Part shown: piece by piece, positions 37,970-50,900 of the stretch
Layout of the letters: the number at the start of each line of letters is the position of its first letter
Position numbering within the stretch: position 1 is the stretch's first letter
Notes under the pieces: generated by a model
The model's input: only the letters and a program-made list of their open reading frames with translations
The model's database searches: none
What the model was told of the DNA's origin: nothing
DNA from: Ichthyophonus hoferi
Lineage: Eukaryota; Opisthokonta; Ichthyosporea; Ichthyophonida; Ichthyophonidae
Direction of reading: 5' to 3'
Assembly: GCA_002751075.1 (NCBI GenBank)
Contig: NAOQ01000101.1
Coordinates: 65,987 to 129,986, forward strand
Length of the DNA: 64,000 bases
Made by a program: the position numbers and the translations under genes

Positions 37970-40965
37970 TCATGGAATTCCTGTCTTTGACTTGATTAGG
38001 GTAATATTTGAAGTGGTTGCCAGCCTTCTAGATACAATCATAACGAACTCCAATATACAGTACAAAGAGACAACGTCTTTGGTAAGTACGTTTTTATTAA
38101 CTTAGAACATATCACCCAAGGATCCCAACTAAGTCTGCGAATCTTGGTTATATAGTTATTGGGTCATAGTCAATCCAGTTGACCATGTGATACAAACACA
38201 CTTTTGCATAAATTTCTAAATCTAATGGATCTCTAACATGTGGTTAGTAACATAAAGCCCAATAAAGTCCATTGATTATATGAAGAGTCAAAAGAGCTGT
38301 GTGTGGCAACATACGTGCATAAATATCAGATGGTCAACCCTAGTTAAATTAACTATGATCATTCATTTGCTAGTTTGTACTTAAGCATATTTGACTTAAT
38401 TAAATATAATTAGTGGCATTAAGTAATTAATTAATAAAGTAACTCTAACACTTACAAACCAATTGTAACCTTATTAAGTACTTGAACTATATTGGATATT
38501 CAAAAGTACAATGCAAAAATACATAGAAAACCTTAATAACCTTAGATATGTAAAAGGTATCTTTCAGAAGTCAATGTTTGAATACTACTGTACTATTCTG
38601 CATATGGATAAATGTATGGCATACCAGGGGTGTTGTAATATAAATACAAAAAGACTATACAAGCAAGATGAAAGATTCATATTATATATTATCATCTTAT
38701 CTAGATATTTCCAATAAATTCTGCTAAATTAGGAATATTTAATTAACTTAGGTATTTGTTTATATAACTATAATTATTTAATATGAATTGCAATTATTAT
38801 TACGTTTGTAGTCTGGGAAAAAGTTAGTGCAATCTAAGATGTTTTCATCAAAATTGAATTAGCCAGTGGCAGAGGTCCTGCAACTATGTCATTTCCAAGC
38901 ATATATTTTGGGGTCCAGATAACACATTGCTTAGGAATACTACGTAAGAGAAGTTTTGTTGACTTGTTTAGTAAAAATATCTCCTAGCATATCTGTACTC
39001 GGGTGTATACAGCGGCATACGTTAAAGCACTCCTTAATTCGGTATTGTCTCTTCTTCTAAACGAATATTGGTTACAGGAACGCTCTTGCCTCTACTTACT
39101 ATTCCCAACATTATGGCAGAAAAGGATTAAATAGTTTATTATGGTCACAAAACTTGGTAAATCTATTAAGTTAACGACCCAGAAATGCCAAAAACACTTT
39201 ACCCCAACGCTACATTCATCCACTGACTTCCAAGGGTGGAGAATCAAGCTTATTACATTTACGTACTGTACTCTCTTCAAATCCGTATTTGAACTATCCC
39301 TATTTCCAACTTCAAAATGACGCTAAGAAAATAATACAAAACAACTAGACAAACACATATCACTTTAACCCTTAACCGCTGGACGCCAGAGTCACAGCCA
39401 GAGTTAAATCCAAATGCCAGAGTTACAACCAGAGCCAGAGCCAGAGCCAGAACGAGCAGAAACATTTACTATACAATCTGGTCAACTGTCTTCCGTTTTT
39501 TACATTGGGTGCTATGCCGGTCACTTCTGAATGCTATCAGGAATTATCTAGTTCATTTAGTCAGCCACAAGCCTACAGCTGAGTAGTCACCATACTAAGA
39601 TCCTTTTCATATTCCTTTTTATTATTTTTTATTTATTATTTTTTATGCCCTAGGTAAACTAATCCGCTTAGGCTAAAGGGGAGTGCTAAAATAGGAGTGT
39701 TTAATTAATTTAATTATTTTTTAACATTACTACCAATTATAGATACACTATATCTATCTCTTTAACATAGACTAGATAAAAATAGCAACATGACGGTCAA
39801 ACAACCTTTCTCATGTTCCAAAAAATGCTATACTTAGTTTATGCGTAAGTTCATAACTGGTTTTCTATCATTGTAAGTGTTAAAACAAGATTATTTAATT
39901 AATTTAGGTATTTCTTTATATAGCTATAAATATTTAATATTATTAGCAATTATTATTACACGTGTAGCCTGTGAACATAACTATTGCGATCTGCTGGTGT
40001 TGAACGGTAATTCCACATAATCTATCAAAATTGAACCAATGGCAGAGGTCCTGCGACACATTGCTTCGGCATTTTGCTTTACACAAGTCCTGCTGACTTG
40101 TTTAATAATCGTAAATATTTCTTAGCATATTTGTACTCAGTGTATGAAAAGGGACACGTTAAACCGCCCTTTTAATTCTATATTTTCTAAACGAATATAG
40201 GTAACAGGAACGCACATGTCTATTATTCTCAACAAATTAAATATAGTTATACCTCACCAGATTCCAATATTGGTACACGATATTTATCCCCTAGCACAGA
40301 CTAGATAAAAATAGCAACATAACAATCAAACAACCTTACTTATGTTCCAAAAATGTGATACTTTCTTTAAGCGTGACCTCATTGCCTACTGGTTTTAGTG
40401 GAGAACGATCATATGTGTAGTTTTATACAGTGTTAAAACAGGAATATTTTATTAATCTAGGTATTTCTTTATATAGTTATAAATATTTACTATTATTAGC
40501 AATTATTATGATATAGCCTGGGAAAATAACTAGTACAATCTGCTGGTGTTAAACGGCAATGTAAAAGGATCTATCAAAATTGAATCAGCCAATGGTAGAG
40601 ATCCTGTAACCATAATGTAAGCCATTTCCGATAGTATGTTTTGGGCTCAGATAGCACATTGCTCAGGTGTCTTGCCTAAGACAAGTCCTGCTGACTTGGT
40701 TAATAATAAAAATATGTCTTAGCATATGTGCACCTCATGTATGCAAAGGGAAACATTAAAGGTCCCCTTAATTCAATATTCTCTCTCCTTTTAAAGGAAT
40801 ATAGGCAACAGGAACGCTCCTCTCTGCATTTATCATTCACAACATAATAACACTCTCTTCTAATCTTCATTTAAACTATCCCATTTCCAATTTCAAAGTG
40901 ACATCAAGGTAAGATGCAAAACAACTGGGCAACATTTCTATATCACCTCAGCCGCCAGCCGCCAG

Positions 40966-41151
40966 ATGCCAGAGCCTACAATAGAGCCAGAGCCAAAGCC
41001 AGAGCCAGAGCCAGAGCGAGTAGGAATATTTAACATACAATTTGGTGAACTGCCTTTTGTTTTTACATTGGGTACCACGTTACAGTCACTTATGAATGTT
41101 ATCAAGAATTATCTAGTACATTTAGTGAACAACAAGCCTACAGCTAAGTAG
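40966..41151 (+). CDS. Small Glu/Pro-repeat ORF inside the repeat array
   Basis: A 61-codon frame beginning MPEPTIEPEPKPEPEPERVG, followed by a hydrophobic/neutral tail ending in NNKPTAK. The counterpart in unit 1 (about 39410-39583) keeps the end (a YLVHLVSHKPTAE-like reading) but not the whole frame. It may be the relic of a longer protein carried by the repeat. There is no promoter evidence or known domain. Expression is doubtful. Confidence 0.25.
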   Translation: MPEPTIEPEPKPEPEPERVGIFNIQFGELPFVFTLGTTLQSLMNVIKNYLVHLVNNKPTAK

Positions 41152-41503
41152 TCTCAATGTTATGATTCTTCTTGTATTCTTTTTCATATTTTTTATGCCT
41201 TAGGTGTAATAATCTGCCTAGGTCAAAGGGTAGTGTTACAACAAGAGTATTTAAGTAATCTAGGTAGGTATTTCTTTATATAGCTATAAACATTTAATAT
41301 TATTAGCAATTATTATTACATATGTAGCCTGGGAAAATAACTAGTGCAATCTGCTGGTGTTAAACGGCAATCTAGGATGATCTATCAAAACCGAATTAGC
41401 CAATGGGAGATAGAGATCCCGCAACTATAAAGTAACCCATTTCAGATCATTTGCTTTGGGTCCAGAATAGTAGTTAGGCTTCCTGCCTAAGGCATGTCCT
41501 ACT

Positions 41504-42127
41504 GACTTGTTTAATAATAAAAATGTGTCTTAGCATATTTTAACTCCATGTAAGCGAAAGGACACGTTAGGCCGCTCTTTATTTCAGTATGCTCTCTCCT
41601 TCTAAACGAATATGGGTAACAGGAACGCACATGTCTCTATTTTTTNNNNNNNNNNNNNNNNNNNNNNNNNNNNNNNNNNNNNNNNNNNNNNNNNNNNNNN
41701 NNNNNNNNNNNNNNNNNNNNNNNNNNNNNNNNNNNNNNNNNNNNNNNNNNNNNNNNNNNNNNNNNNNNNNNNNNNNNNNNNNNNNNNNNNNNNNNNNNNN
41801 NNNNNNNNNNNNNNNNNNNNNNNNNNNNNNNNNNNNNNNNNNNNNNNNNNNNNNNNNNNNNNNNNNNNNNNNNNNNNNNNNNNNNNNNNNNNNNNNNNNN
41901 NNNNNNNNNNNNNNNNNNNNNNNNNNNNNNNNNNNNNNNNNNNNNNNNNNNNNNNNNNNNNNNNNNNNNNNNNNNNNNNNNNNNNNGACTTGTTTAATAA
42001 TAAAATGTGTCTTAGCATATTTTAACTCCATGTAAGCGAAAGGACACGTTAGGCCGCTCTTTATTTCAGTATGCTCTCTCCTTCTAAACGAATATGGGTA
42101 ACAGGAACGCACATGTCTCTATTTTTT
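41504..42127. other. Assembly gap with duplicated 142-bp flanks
   Basis: Ns run from 41646 to 41986. The 142 bp before the gap (41504-41645) and the 141 bp after it (41987-42127) match except for one A in a homopolymer run. As at 27 kb, the likely cause is an unmerged contig overlap; here the tandem repeat array may also have caused the break, so the true number of repeat units is unknown. Confidence 0.88.
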
Positions 42128-44885
42128 CCAACATATAGGAATGGAAAACAATACATAGTTCTTTTATTGGATATTTTTATAGATGCCTGACTCCAGTTAG
42201 CATTGATTGCCTACTATTATTGAGACCATGTAGCTAATAGATAGCTTTGGGGGTCTATTTTGCACCTGAAGAAGCATCATATAAATACATTATGTAAATA
42301 GTAATTCTTACAAGCATGCCAGGTATACAGTGAAAGCATTTGTATTACTTGCGTAGAAAATAATGTCTTCTTGCAATGAACATTGAGTATATATAGAAGC
42401 ATTATTGTATAAATAAGGTTGCCATGTGTTTGCTGGGGTTGTTTATTGGAGAATAACTATCAGTCAAGCATTGAGAATCTAAAAACCTTGGTTAAAAGCG
42501 CGCGTCTTTTTTTTTTCCTGATTATATGGGAACTAAGTTTTTCACTACGCTTAGATAGATTGATTATTCATTATTATTGTTATCCCATTTATGCGTTCAG
42601 TTATGTTTACATTTATCAATTGAATCCAATAAGAAGTTGTTGGCAATAATCGTTCCGCCTATTGGTGCACGACTTGGCGGTGAAGTGTTGTTGCTATGTA
42701 AACTAACTTATAGAAGTCTTTGGTGTGTTAAGAGCTGAAAGCTAGTCAGATATTGTTTTAAGTAATGATCAGCGAGCAGCGAGTATTCTCGGATCCATTA
42801 AAACAATTTTAAAGTTCAAACTTTATACCAATGTCTATTGGTTGTCTCAGTTTTAAGATGGTGGATGGAATCAAAACAATCCTTTTGTGTCAAATAATAA
42901 ATAATAATATGCAATAATTTGTAAGCAATAACAAAGATATTGTTCTCATTCGCCAACCTTGGCTGTTCTCACAATATCTGACAAAGTTTATGCTTGTCTT
43001 ATCATTAGATATTATATGTATAGTGTCCATCTAGGATCACAGATTATAACTTTTGCACACATTGCAAGTTGCAAGGTAAGAAGCTTAAAACGTCTCTGAA
43101 CACCACAAGCAATTTTGTGTATCGCAAACCAAGCTTTCATAAGCTTTAGATTGTTTCTTACCAAGAGATGACTATCTAGATCTATAGTAGTAAATAGATA
43201 GGAACATTGTGCAACAAATAGGATTTAGGTCAAAAGATATTAGTTTTGGTTTTTGTAACTAATCACAAAGTAATTAGCGTTTTAATTTAAGCGATCTTAG
43301 ATTAGTTCCCAAGTACTGTCGTCATTGCAATAATATAGATGACGTATGTTTTATCCTTGTCAGGTTAAGTCGAGTAACTACATAACTTAAAAGTGTTACC
43401 TTTAATGATCCACTTCAAATTTTATCGCAATACGAAAATAGCATTCTACAAAAAAAAAAATTTCTAAAAAAATAGTGTTCCGTAGTCCTATGTCTATTGT
43501 TCTTTTCATGGCAGTCTATTTCTTGTCAATCAAAATTAACAGTCCTGACCCTGCTAATAATAATTTGTTAAAATGATTGAGTAGTTTCAAGTCAAGTAAA
43601 AATATAATATATTTATATCTTATATATTAGATTGTCATATATTATTTTAAGTAGTTGATAATAGATAATAATATATTGTAAAGTAATGTTATGCATAATA
43701 CTTTATTAGACAATGCGTTGCCATGAGTGATTGAAAAAAACAAAAAATATGTCCTAATGGGAACGGACTAGATGACCAACGAACGTTTTGGTTGATTTGT
43801 TAATCAACAAAATCTGTAGACAAACATGTGGTAGGCAGCGAATGGCTGTATATCGAAGGTACTAGTTAGTTAAAGTTGAAAAACCCACCAAGCACTGGTC
43901 TACAAGTGCTCTCAGATCTATATGGGCGTTAAAGTTACTTAGGCCAGCATTTTCGTCATCTACAAAATACGAAGCAAAGAAATAACATACGAGAAAAGGA
44001 TGAAGCGGCTGATATTTTTTTCTATTGTCTAGTCAATTAAACCTAACACCGCTTTTTTATTTTCATAGACATTTATATGGTATTCAATTTTGGGAAATAT
44101 GCGCTTACTGTTCCTACTATCCGCAAGCTCTTAATTGCGATGGTGATATCGTTTTCTTTTGGTTATTGGTTGCCTTAAACTCTGTCACGGGCCCACGGCT
44201 CAAGTTCATGGTTCCAATACCTTCACTCCTTTGGGCTTGACGAAACAGGCATTATTTTTCCCAATGAAATAAAGTATAAGTATAAGTTATTATAAATTAA
44301 AATATTTTATATTATTTTATGTATATTTAATTTGTAATATTAATATTTTAAGCTATTGATAATATTAGTATTTAGTAAGGCATAACTGAACACAAGCCAG
44401 CCCATAAACAAGTTATTTTAATCGGATCGGAATCGGAGTACCCTGAGCAATCGATTCGGGCACGAGAACGAATATATTACACGAACACAAACAGCCAACC
44501 ATTTATTTGCTCGCATTTGGCATCCAACTTATCAGTAGTGGAAGCCGAAGGGTTTTTAGGTTTGACTTAACATATTATTATTATGTCTTAGTTTCATATT
44601 TTGGTTGTAGACTAAGATAATTAAGGCACTGTACAATAGAGCGTTGTAAAACACTATATTTTGTTTTTATTTATGTTATGGATTTTATTTGAAGCATTAG
44701 TTTAAAAATTAGAATGACATGTATAAGAGCACAATAAAACGGTAGAAGGCCTCACAGTAAGTACTCACGGCTATCAACCAACGTATAATTTTTAAGCCCA
44801 AAACACACCAGGCTAATTCTGAACGCTTTGAGACATAACTAAATTATTTTCTAGTCCTGACTGACACATAGCTGCTTATATAAAA
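42128..44885. other. Intergenic, no gene recognised
   Basis: About 2.8 kb between the repeat array and the intronless ankyrin gene. Short open frames at 42419-42649 and 44025-44240 have no recognisable domain or splice context. No structural RNA is evident. Confidence 0.5.
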
Positions 44886-46565
44886 ATGAGTATAAGTACG
44901 TATCCCCCCATCCTCCACTCAACCGGAGTATTAAAATGTGAGGGAAGTACAGAAAACACGTACGTTCGGGGCAAACCCAAGCATACACAAGCTGATATAC
45001 AATTTGGAGATATGGAAGATCTTCTCCTTTTGTACAAATGTGCACAGTCCACACTTGTAAAAAACAATGTTTGTGTTGTGGCTGTCAGTCCTGATATTGT
45101 TCAAAATGCATGGAATGTGTTGCATTTAAGATGGCCGGAACGTTGGACCGAATGTATGGCTTACTTTGACGGAAGCAGTAAGACCTTTTGGGCTAGACAT
45201 GCAGGTGGGGAAACACACACTTTATTTGTTCGATTAGAGGTGATTAATTTATTCGGTTGGGATATGGATGCAAAACCTTTTATTTCATACCAGGAGTTTC
45301 TAGAGAATGCAATTACACACGATAGGAACCCACGGAATCTTGCAAATTATGACCTTCCCGGTGTGCAAGCAACAAAGGAGCACCAAGTCGACAAGAGTAT
45401 TGTTGTGTGTCGTTATAATATGCATCTTCGTAGCACTGTGAGCAAACAGATGAAGGAAAAAGATACAAGATATGAGGTACCAGGAGTAAGTGTATACGAG
45501 TTCAAAGATACAAATAAGGTTGGCAGGGTACGGATGAATTCTCGTGATCATTCCTGGAGACTTATGTGGTTGGTTACAGCCAAGCACACGGAGAATGTAA
45601 ATAATAGTGGATGTGCACGGGAGAAACGGAGAAGGGATGATATGATGGAATCATTAGGATATGGAGGATCTTTATCTTTTCCCCAGATTGCCCCACGGCA
45701 ACGGTGTTTGGCTCCAGTAAGGTATATGCCTGAAAACTTGTCAGTTACACGCACACCAATGCAAATTTCTAGTAGTTCAAATGAAGTGGCCTGTAGCAGG
45801 CTAAGCAGACTTTTAGAGTCAGTAGTGAAAGAGAATTGGGAACTTCAACGGATACAAGAGCTTGTATATGGACAGCTGCAACAGGCCCAAAGGAGCTCAG
45901 CAAAACTATGGGAAGTTTTTATGGAACATTTGGACGCATTTTGTTATCTTGCACGACAGTCACAGAAAATACGTGGATTTATATTTTACTGGCGAGACTA
46001 TATTACAGGAGAGAGCCTACTTCACATGGCTGCAAAGGAGGGCCATGTTGCTGCGGCCCAGTTGCTAGTAGATGAATACACCATTCCTTTGAATGTTCAG
46101 AAGAATAATCAATCTACACCATGCCATGTTTTATTCTTTCACCATCAATGGCGTATTCTCACAGACATTATCCTCCCAGCCGACGAGCCTTCTCTTCTTT
46201 GGAGTGCTACACAGGGCAGTTGGCTGCCCATTCAAAGTGCATATAATCTTTCTGCCTCAGATATGAACGAAAAGTATTGTAGTCCACGGCGTAGACTCAT
46301 ACGACAATTATTCTGGGCAGCTACCATTGATGCTGGAAGAAGAATAAATATAGATGGTTATAAGGAGTCCGACCCTGATTATAGGCCAATAATAGGTGCC
46401 GCCAAGTATTTGCGGCGCGAATTTTACGAGGAAAGGGAAGAATTCCGGAAGACGGGCCGATCAATACAGGAGTTGGCGGAGCTGTTGATGAATGAGACCA
46501 ATTGTGTGCTTAGAGGAAATACAGGACTCGTTACACCCCCTACCTCTGGATTACTATGCAAATGA
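44886..46565 (+). CDS. Intronless ankyrin-repeat protein, otherwise unassigned
   Basis: A single 559-codon exon, the longest uninterrupted frame in the window. Residues 1-240 form a compact Trp-rich region (HLRWPERWTECMAYFDGSSK, MNSRDHSWRLMWLVTAK) that I cannot assign to a family. A basic REKRRRDD cluster (about 243-250) could be a nuclear signal. Residues about 295-345 are predicted helical and Gln/Glu/Leu-rich (LSRLLESVVKENWELQRIQE). One clear ankyrin repeat, GESLLHMAAKEGHVAAAQLL (about 375-394), is followed by a degenerate second (NVQKNNQSTPCHVLF). The C-terminal 130 residues are charged and unassigned. It converges on the minus-strand ankyrin gene at 47.9-52.2 kb; both proteins are about 560 residues. 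Lack of introns in such an intron-rich neighbourhood suggests a retroposed origin or intron loss. Start: first ATG in frame, after TATAAAA. Confidence 0.88.
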   Translation: MSISTYPPILHSTGVLKCEGSTENTYVRGKPKHTQADIQFGDMEDLLLLYKCAQSTLVKNNVCVVAVSPDIVQNAWNVLHLRWPERWTECMAYFDGSSKTFWARHAGGETHTLFVRLEVINLFGWDMDAKPFISYQEFLENAITHDRNPRNLANYDLPGVQATKEHQVDKSIVVCRYNMHLRSTVSKQMKEKDTRYEVPGVSVYEFKDTNKVGRVRMNSRDHSWRLMWLVTAKHTENVNNSGCAREKRRRDDMMESLGYGGSLSFPQIAPRQRCLAPVRYMPENLSVTRTPMQISSSSNEVACSRLSRLLESVVKENWELQRIQELVYGQLQQAQRSSAKLWEVFMEHLDAFCYLARQSQKIRGFIFYWRDYITGESLLHMAAKEGHVAAAQLLVDEYTIPLNVQKNNQSTPCHVLFFHHQWRILTDIILPADEPSLLWSATQGSWLPIQSAYNLSASDMNEKYCSPRRRLIRQLFWAATIDAGRRINIDGYKESDPDYRPIIGAAKYLRREFYEEREEFRKTGRSIQELAELLMNETNCVLRGNTGLVTPPTSGLLCK

Positions 46566-47936
46566 ATACATTGAATGTGTATGTATATATGTATGTAGCC
46601 CTCCTCTCACGTGTATTTAAGTTTGAAGTAGATTTTATGACATTTCGAATTGTGATACTTTTAAGTCATACAATTAGTTAGGAGATAAGCCCCCTTCTAA
46701 TCCCTCCTTTCCCTCCTTTCTATATCGTTCTCCTATCATTCAACATATGGAGACAATGAATATAGCTTCATTTGGAGTCTATATTACTTGCGATTTTTGC
46801 TTCCTCTTAATCTTTTTTATACACGTAGGGGTACTTTTTATTTTTTGCTCTCTCCCCCCCCTTAGTGCTAATGTACATGTACATGCTGAAAGTACCCTTT
46901 ATATTTCCGTATCTTAACTCTCTACCGGCCTTTTCTGGAGCAATATACGTTGTATTTCTTTGTTCTTCTTTTCTGTATCATACCAAGAACTGACAGTCGT
47001 TGTATAAAAAGCTTTGATATATATGCAAAGCCCCAAATATGAATAGGGTGGTGCTTCTTAGGGGTTATAAACACTCATACAGTTTTTTAAAACTTTTTAA
47101 TTAATTTTTAATCTTTCTGCCTTATATGTAACTACTAAAGCTGGACTTAGTAGGCCATCCATTCCTAATCTGAGCAGTTTGATCCTGTATTAGTAACTAC
47201 CATTGGGCAAGGAGTATATCTTGGTACACTCTCAATTAATATGTTTGTGAAAACAAACTGTAGTTAATCTAAATAAATATGTTTTGTTATCAATATAGAC
47301 AACTGCAGTTGTTGGTATTTTGGCTGTCTTCTATGGATAACTACAGCGCGGTAATATACTAAATATAACACAGTGAGATAGTAACTATAGTACAATAAGC
47401 CAATAACTATAATACAGTGGAATAATAATCACAACACAATAGAATAGCTACAGCACAGTGAGTTAATACCCACCACATTAAAATAAAAAATATAGCACAT
47501 TACACAATGAGATAATAACTACATATGATGAATCTGCAGTCTAAACCACCATCCCACCAGTTCCTTTTTTTCATTATATTTTTAAACACGAGTTTTTCTC
47601 TTGCAAAAATTTAAATTTATTGTAATTTAACTGGACCATATTTTTTTAGAGGATCATATATATTATATGAGGTACCTGCAGATAAAACTTCCAGCTCCTA
47701 ATACCTACCTTATTAACACGCTGTGTGCTAAGGCTCTATCTAGCCTAGATAAATGTTACTAGACTTTCTATAATTGGCCAATTGCATTGGCAATATACAG
47801 AATAATAATCCAATCACACCACCTTTCCCCTTCTCTCCTGGGGTATATACACATATATGCATGTACGTACTTGCTATTCCACTACCTATCTATATTTATA
47901 TAGCCCTATATGTGCCTATTAGCCAATAGCCGTCTC
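46566..47936. other. Region between convergent ankyrin genes
   Basis: 3' flanks of both genes. There is an AATAAA at about 47273 on the plus strand. Between 47370 and 47520 a loose ~30-bp repeat recurs ('AATAACTATAATACAGTG' and variants with 'CACAGTGAGATAATA'). No coding exon seen. Confidence 0.5.
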
Positions 47937-50900
47937 CTACACCACCATAGCCAGAAGTTTAATCATTTCAGGAAGACCTTTATGTATAGCACACTCGAGG
48001 GGTGTAGAATTAAATTTGTTATTTCTTGCGTCTTTTAGCTCAGGACATCGGTGGATAATGGCAGCAGCAACATCAGTTTGGTTGTGGTAGGCCGCTACAT
48101 GTAAGAGAGTGTTGCCACTAACATTACGTGTGTTTACCTCAGCACCCGCTTCAAGGAGTTTAAATTGGACATCTCGATGCCCATTATAAATAGCATAGTG
48201 AAGAGGGGATTGGTCATTCTTGTCTCTTACATTTACTAGTAGGAGAGAGGGAGGTAGGTAGAGCGAGTAAATAAGTGATAGAAAAGGGAGGCCATAAAAA
48301 TGATATATAGGATAAGTGAGTAGAGTGGCAAAGGCTTCTGGTTAATAGAATACATATATACAGGGCTAAGATATAAATCATGGAGAGAGGTGAGGTGGTA
48401 AAGGTAGTCAGGGGAGGTACCTGACCATATACACTGCTCTTACATCATAAACGTTTAGATAATATTTAAATATGCTATAAATATAATTTAAATAAAAGTT
48501 GTGCAAGTGAATTGACGGAGAATGTGTATGAACACATGAATTAGTTTCATTAAAACAAATAATTAGACAGATATCTTAAAATTAGTATTTAGCAATACTA
48601 CATAGGGGATGAACTAGGCTTATTTAAATTTAAAATACTATATAGTACTATATATTAACAGAAGTAATATAAAGCTACACATGTATCGGTGAGCCTCACA
48701 GACAACCAAAGAAAAATAACTTATAAAAGGAGTGGGAGAACAAATCGGTAAGTTTTGCATAGATAAATATTAATGAGCTATGGAATAGAATTGACTATTG
48801 ACCTTATTTAGATATGCCAAATAAAGAACATAAATAAAAAACAAATAAAATTCATTGATAAATTCAGTCCTACCAGTACATACCATCTACTCCCATCTCC
48901 AATAAGATCTCGACAATATCACGAAAACCACCTTTAGCAGCGTAGTTGATTGGACACATGCCCTTAAAATCCCTCACATTCAGGTCTAAATCATGCTGGG
49001 ATTTAATAAACTCTCTTAGGGCTGACCCTGCATTCTCATTCTTACACAGATCAAATAACGTCTGCACCGCCAGTGATTGGTTCTTATAGGGTTCGCCCAA
49101 TAGGTCAATTTCTAGATATAGAGAGAGTGATGAGAGGTGGGTGAAGGTGTGATAGAATAGAGATCAGGATAGAGATAGGGTGGATATCTGAGGAAAGAGA
49201 TTAAATTGGCTTCGAGTGGAGTGTATTGTGGAGTGTATTGGTATAGGATAGCATTAGGGTAGTATGCTGAGAGTATACAGTGGTAGGTCTGTCATGTATG
49301 GGTAGAGAGGAAAAGAGAGGATAGAAGGGGATGGAGAGGGCAAGGTATAATCAATGTAATCATATATGCAGACATACACTTGCAGAAAACATAAAAAATA
49401 CAATAATAATAAAGAAAAATAACATTAAGATAATAGAGAAATAATCAGGAAAGAGTAAAGAAAAAGTAATTGTAACTACAACTACAACTATAGCTAGAAA
49501 TACAGCTATAACCATAATAATGGCCATAATTATACCTATACGTATACTTATTCATACACTTATACTTATACCTATGCTACCCTCTCTACCTCTACCTCTA
49601 CATATATTTATAACACTCACTTACCCCTAGTACACAATAATACTTGCCCTACTACCGGAGTAATCAAATAGGAATTTAACTTTGTATGATCATAGGTATT
49701 TCTTGGACAGCATACTGGATTTTTAAAGTCAGCCAATAATTGGGGAACAGCCACTTGTACTATATTACGAGATGTAGTAGCCAATCTCTTTCGCAGGTTA
49801 TTTCTTTGATTGCGAGTTAAAGTCTCTCCTATCTTTAGATTGCGTAGTTCTACACAGTCATGAAAGGTGAGGAAACCAATGTCTTCATCCTGTATATCCT
49901 GAAGGGATACAATGATTGGTGTTATAAAAAAGATAAAATAGACTAAAGGGATTGGAATTATATTAGTCCTATATATAGTACAGATTATGTGATAGTATTG
50001 TGGTGCAAGGTATGTTATGGTATTATTTTATAGGGGATGTAATGATATTATAATATAGGATATGCAATGATATTGTAATATAGGGTGTGTAATAGTATTG
50101 TAATATAGGGTATGTAATGGTATTGTAATATAGGGTATGCAATGATATTGTAATATAGGGTATGTAATGATATTGTAATACAAGGTATGCAATGGTATTG
50201 TAATATAAGGTATGTAATAATATTGTAATATAAGGTATGCAATGATATTGAAATATAGGGTATGCAATGGTATTGTAATATAAAGTATGTAATGGTATTG
50301 TAATATAAGGTATGCAATGGTATTGTAATATAAGGTATGCAATGGTATTATAATATAAGGTATGCAATGATATTGTAATATAGGGTATGCAATGATATTG
50401 TAATATAGGGTATGCAATGGTATTGTAATATAAGGTATGTAATGGTATTGTAATATAAGGTATATAATGATATTGTAATATAAGGTATGTAATGGTATTG
50501 TAATATAGGGTATGTAATAGTATTATAATATAGAGTATGCAATGATATTGTAATATAGGGTATGTAATAGTATTATAATATAGGGTATGTAATGGCATTA
50601 TAATATAGGGTAAGTGATAGTATTATAATATAGAGTATGTTATATAATAGAATGAAAATTATATATATACCGTACTAACGTCAAGGTTTTTGGTATCTAT
50701 TATAGATACCATAACCACACTACATATTATAGATAATAGAATATAGTTAGATATAGTATACAGAGAGTACATACCGTACTAACATCAAGGTACTTGGGGT
50801 CTATTACAGATACTATAGCTATACTGTGTGTTCTCTTATTAAAGAACTGAACGATTTTACGGCCCTTACTAAAGGGTCTGTAGGGATATATAGAATATAA

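Larger units (their letters stand above)
38741..42127. repeat. Tandem array of diverged 0.6-1.2 kb repeat units
   Basis: At least four head-to-tail units, roughly 38741-39890, 39890-40447, 40447-41246 and 41246 into the gap at 41646. Each opens with an AGGTATTTCTTTATATAGCT-like segment (the first copy is altered), then 'GCAATTATTATTAC', 'TGCTGGTGTTAAACGGCAAT', 'CTGACTTGTTTAATAATAAA', 'CTTAGCATAT' and 'CTAAACGAATA...GGAACGC'. Units 1 and 3 also contain a 3' module coding for a Glu/Pro-rich run and an AATTATCTAGT.CATTTAGT segment; unit 2 lacks it. Units 1 and 2 share an 'ACTAGATAAAAATAGCAACA' module absent from unit 3. Divergence is substantial, so the array is not recent. I do not recognise the family and see no terminal inverted repeats. 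Confidence 0.75.

Noticed and set aside
41579-42112. Long open frames across 41579-42112
   Set aside because: They only read through the Ns of the second gap; the flanks are the duplicated repeat sequence.
44886-46565. Mobile-element origin for the intronless ankyrin gene
   Set aside because: No transposase, polymerase or integrase motif, no flanking repeats and no poly-A tail or target duplication seen.
50023-50598. 191-codon minus-strand open frame rich in Tyr, Ile, Leu and His
   Set aside because: It is produced by the 25-bp minisatellite inside an intron; the same repeat keeps several frames open at once.
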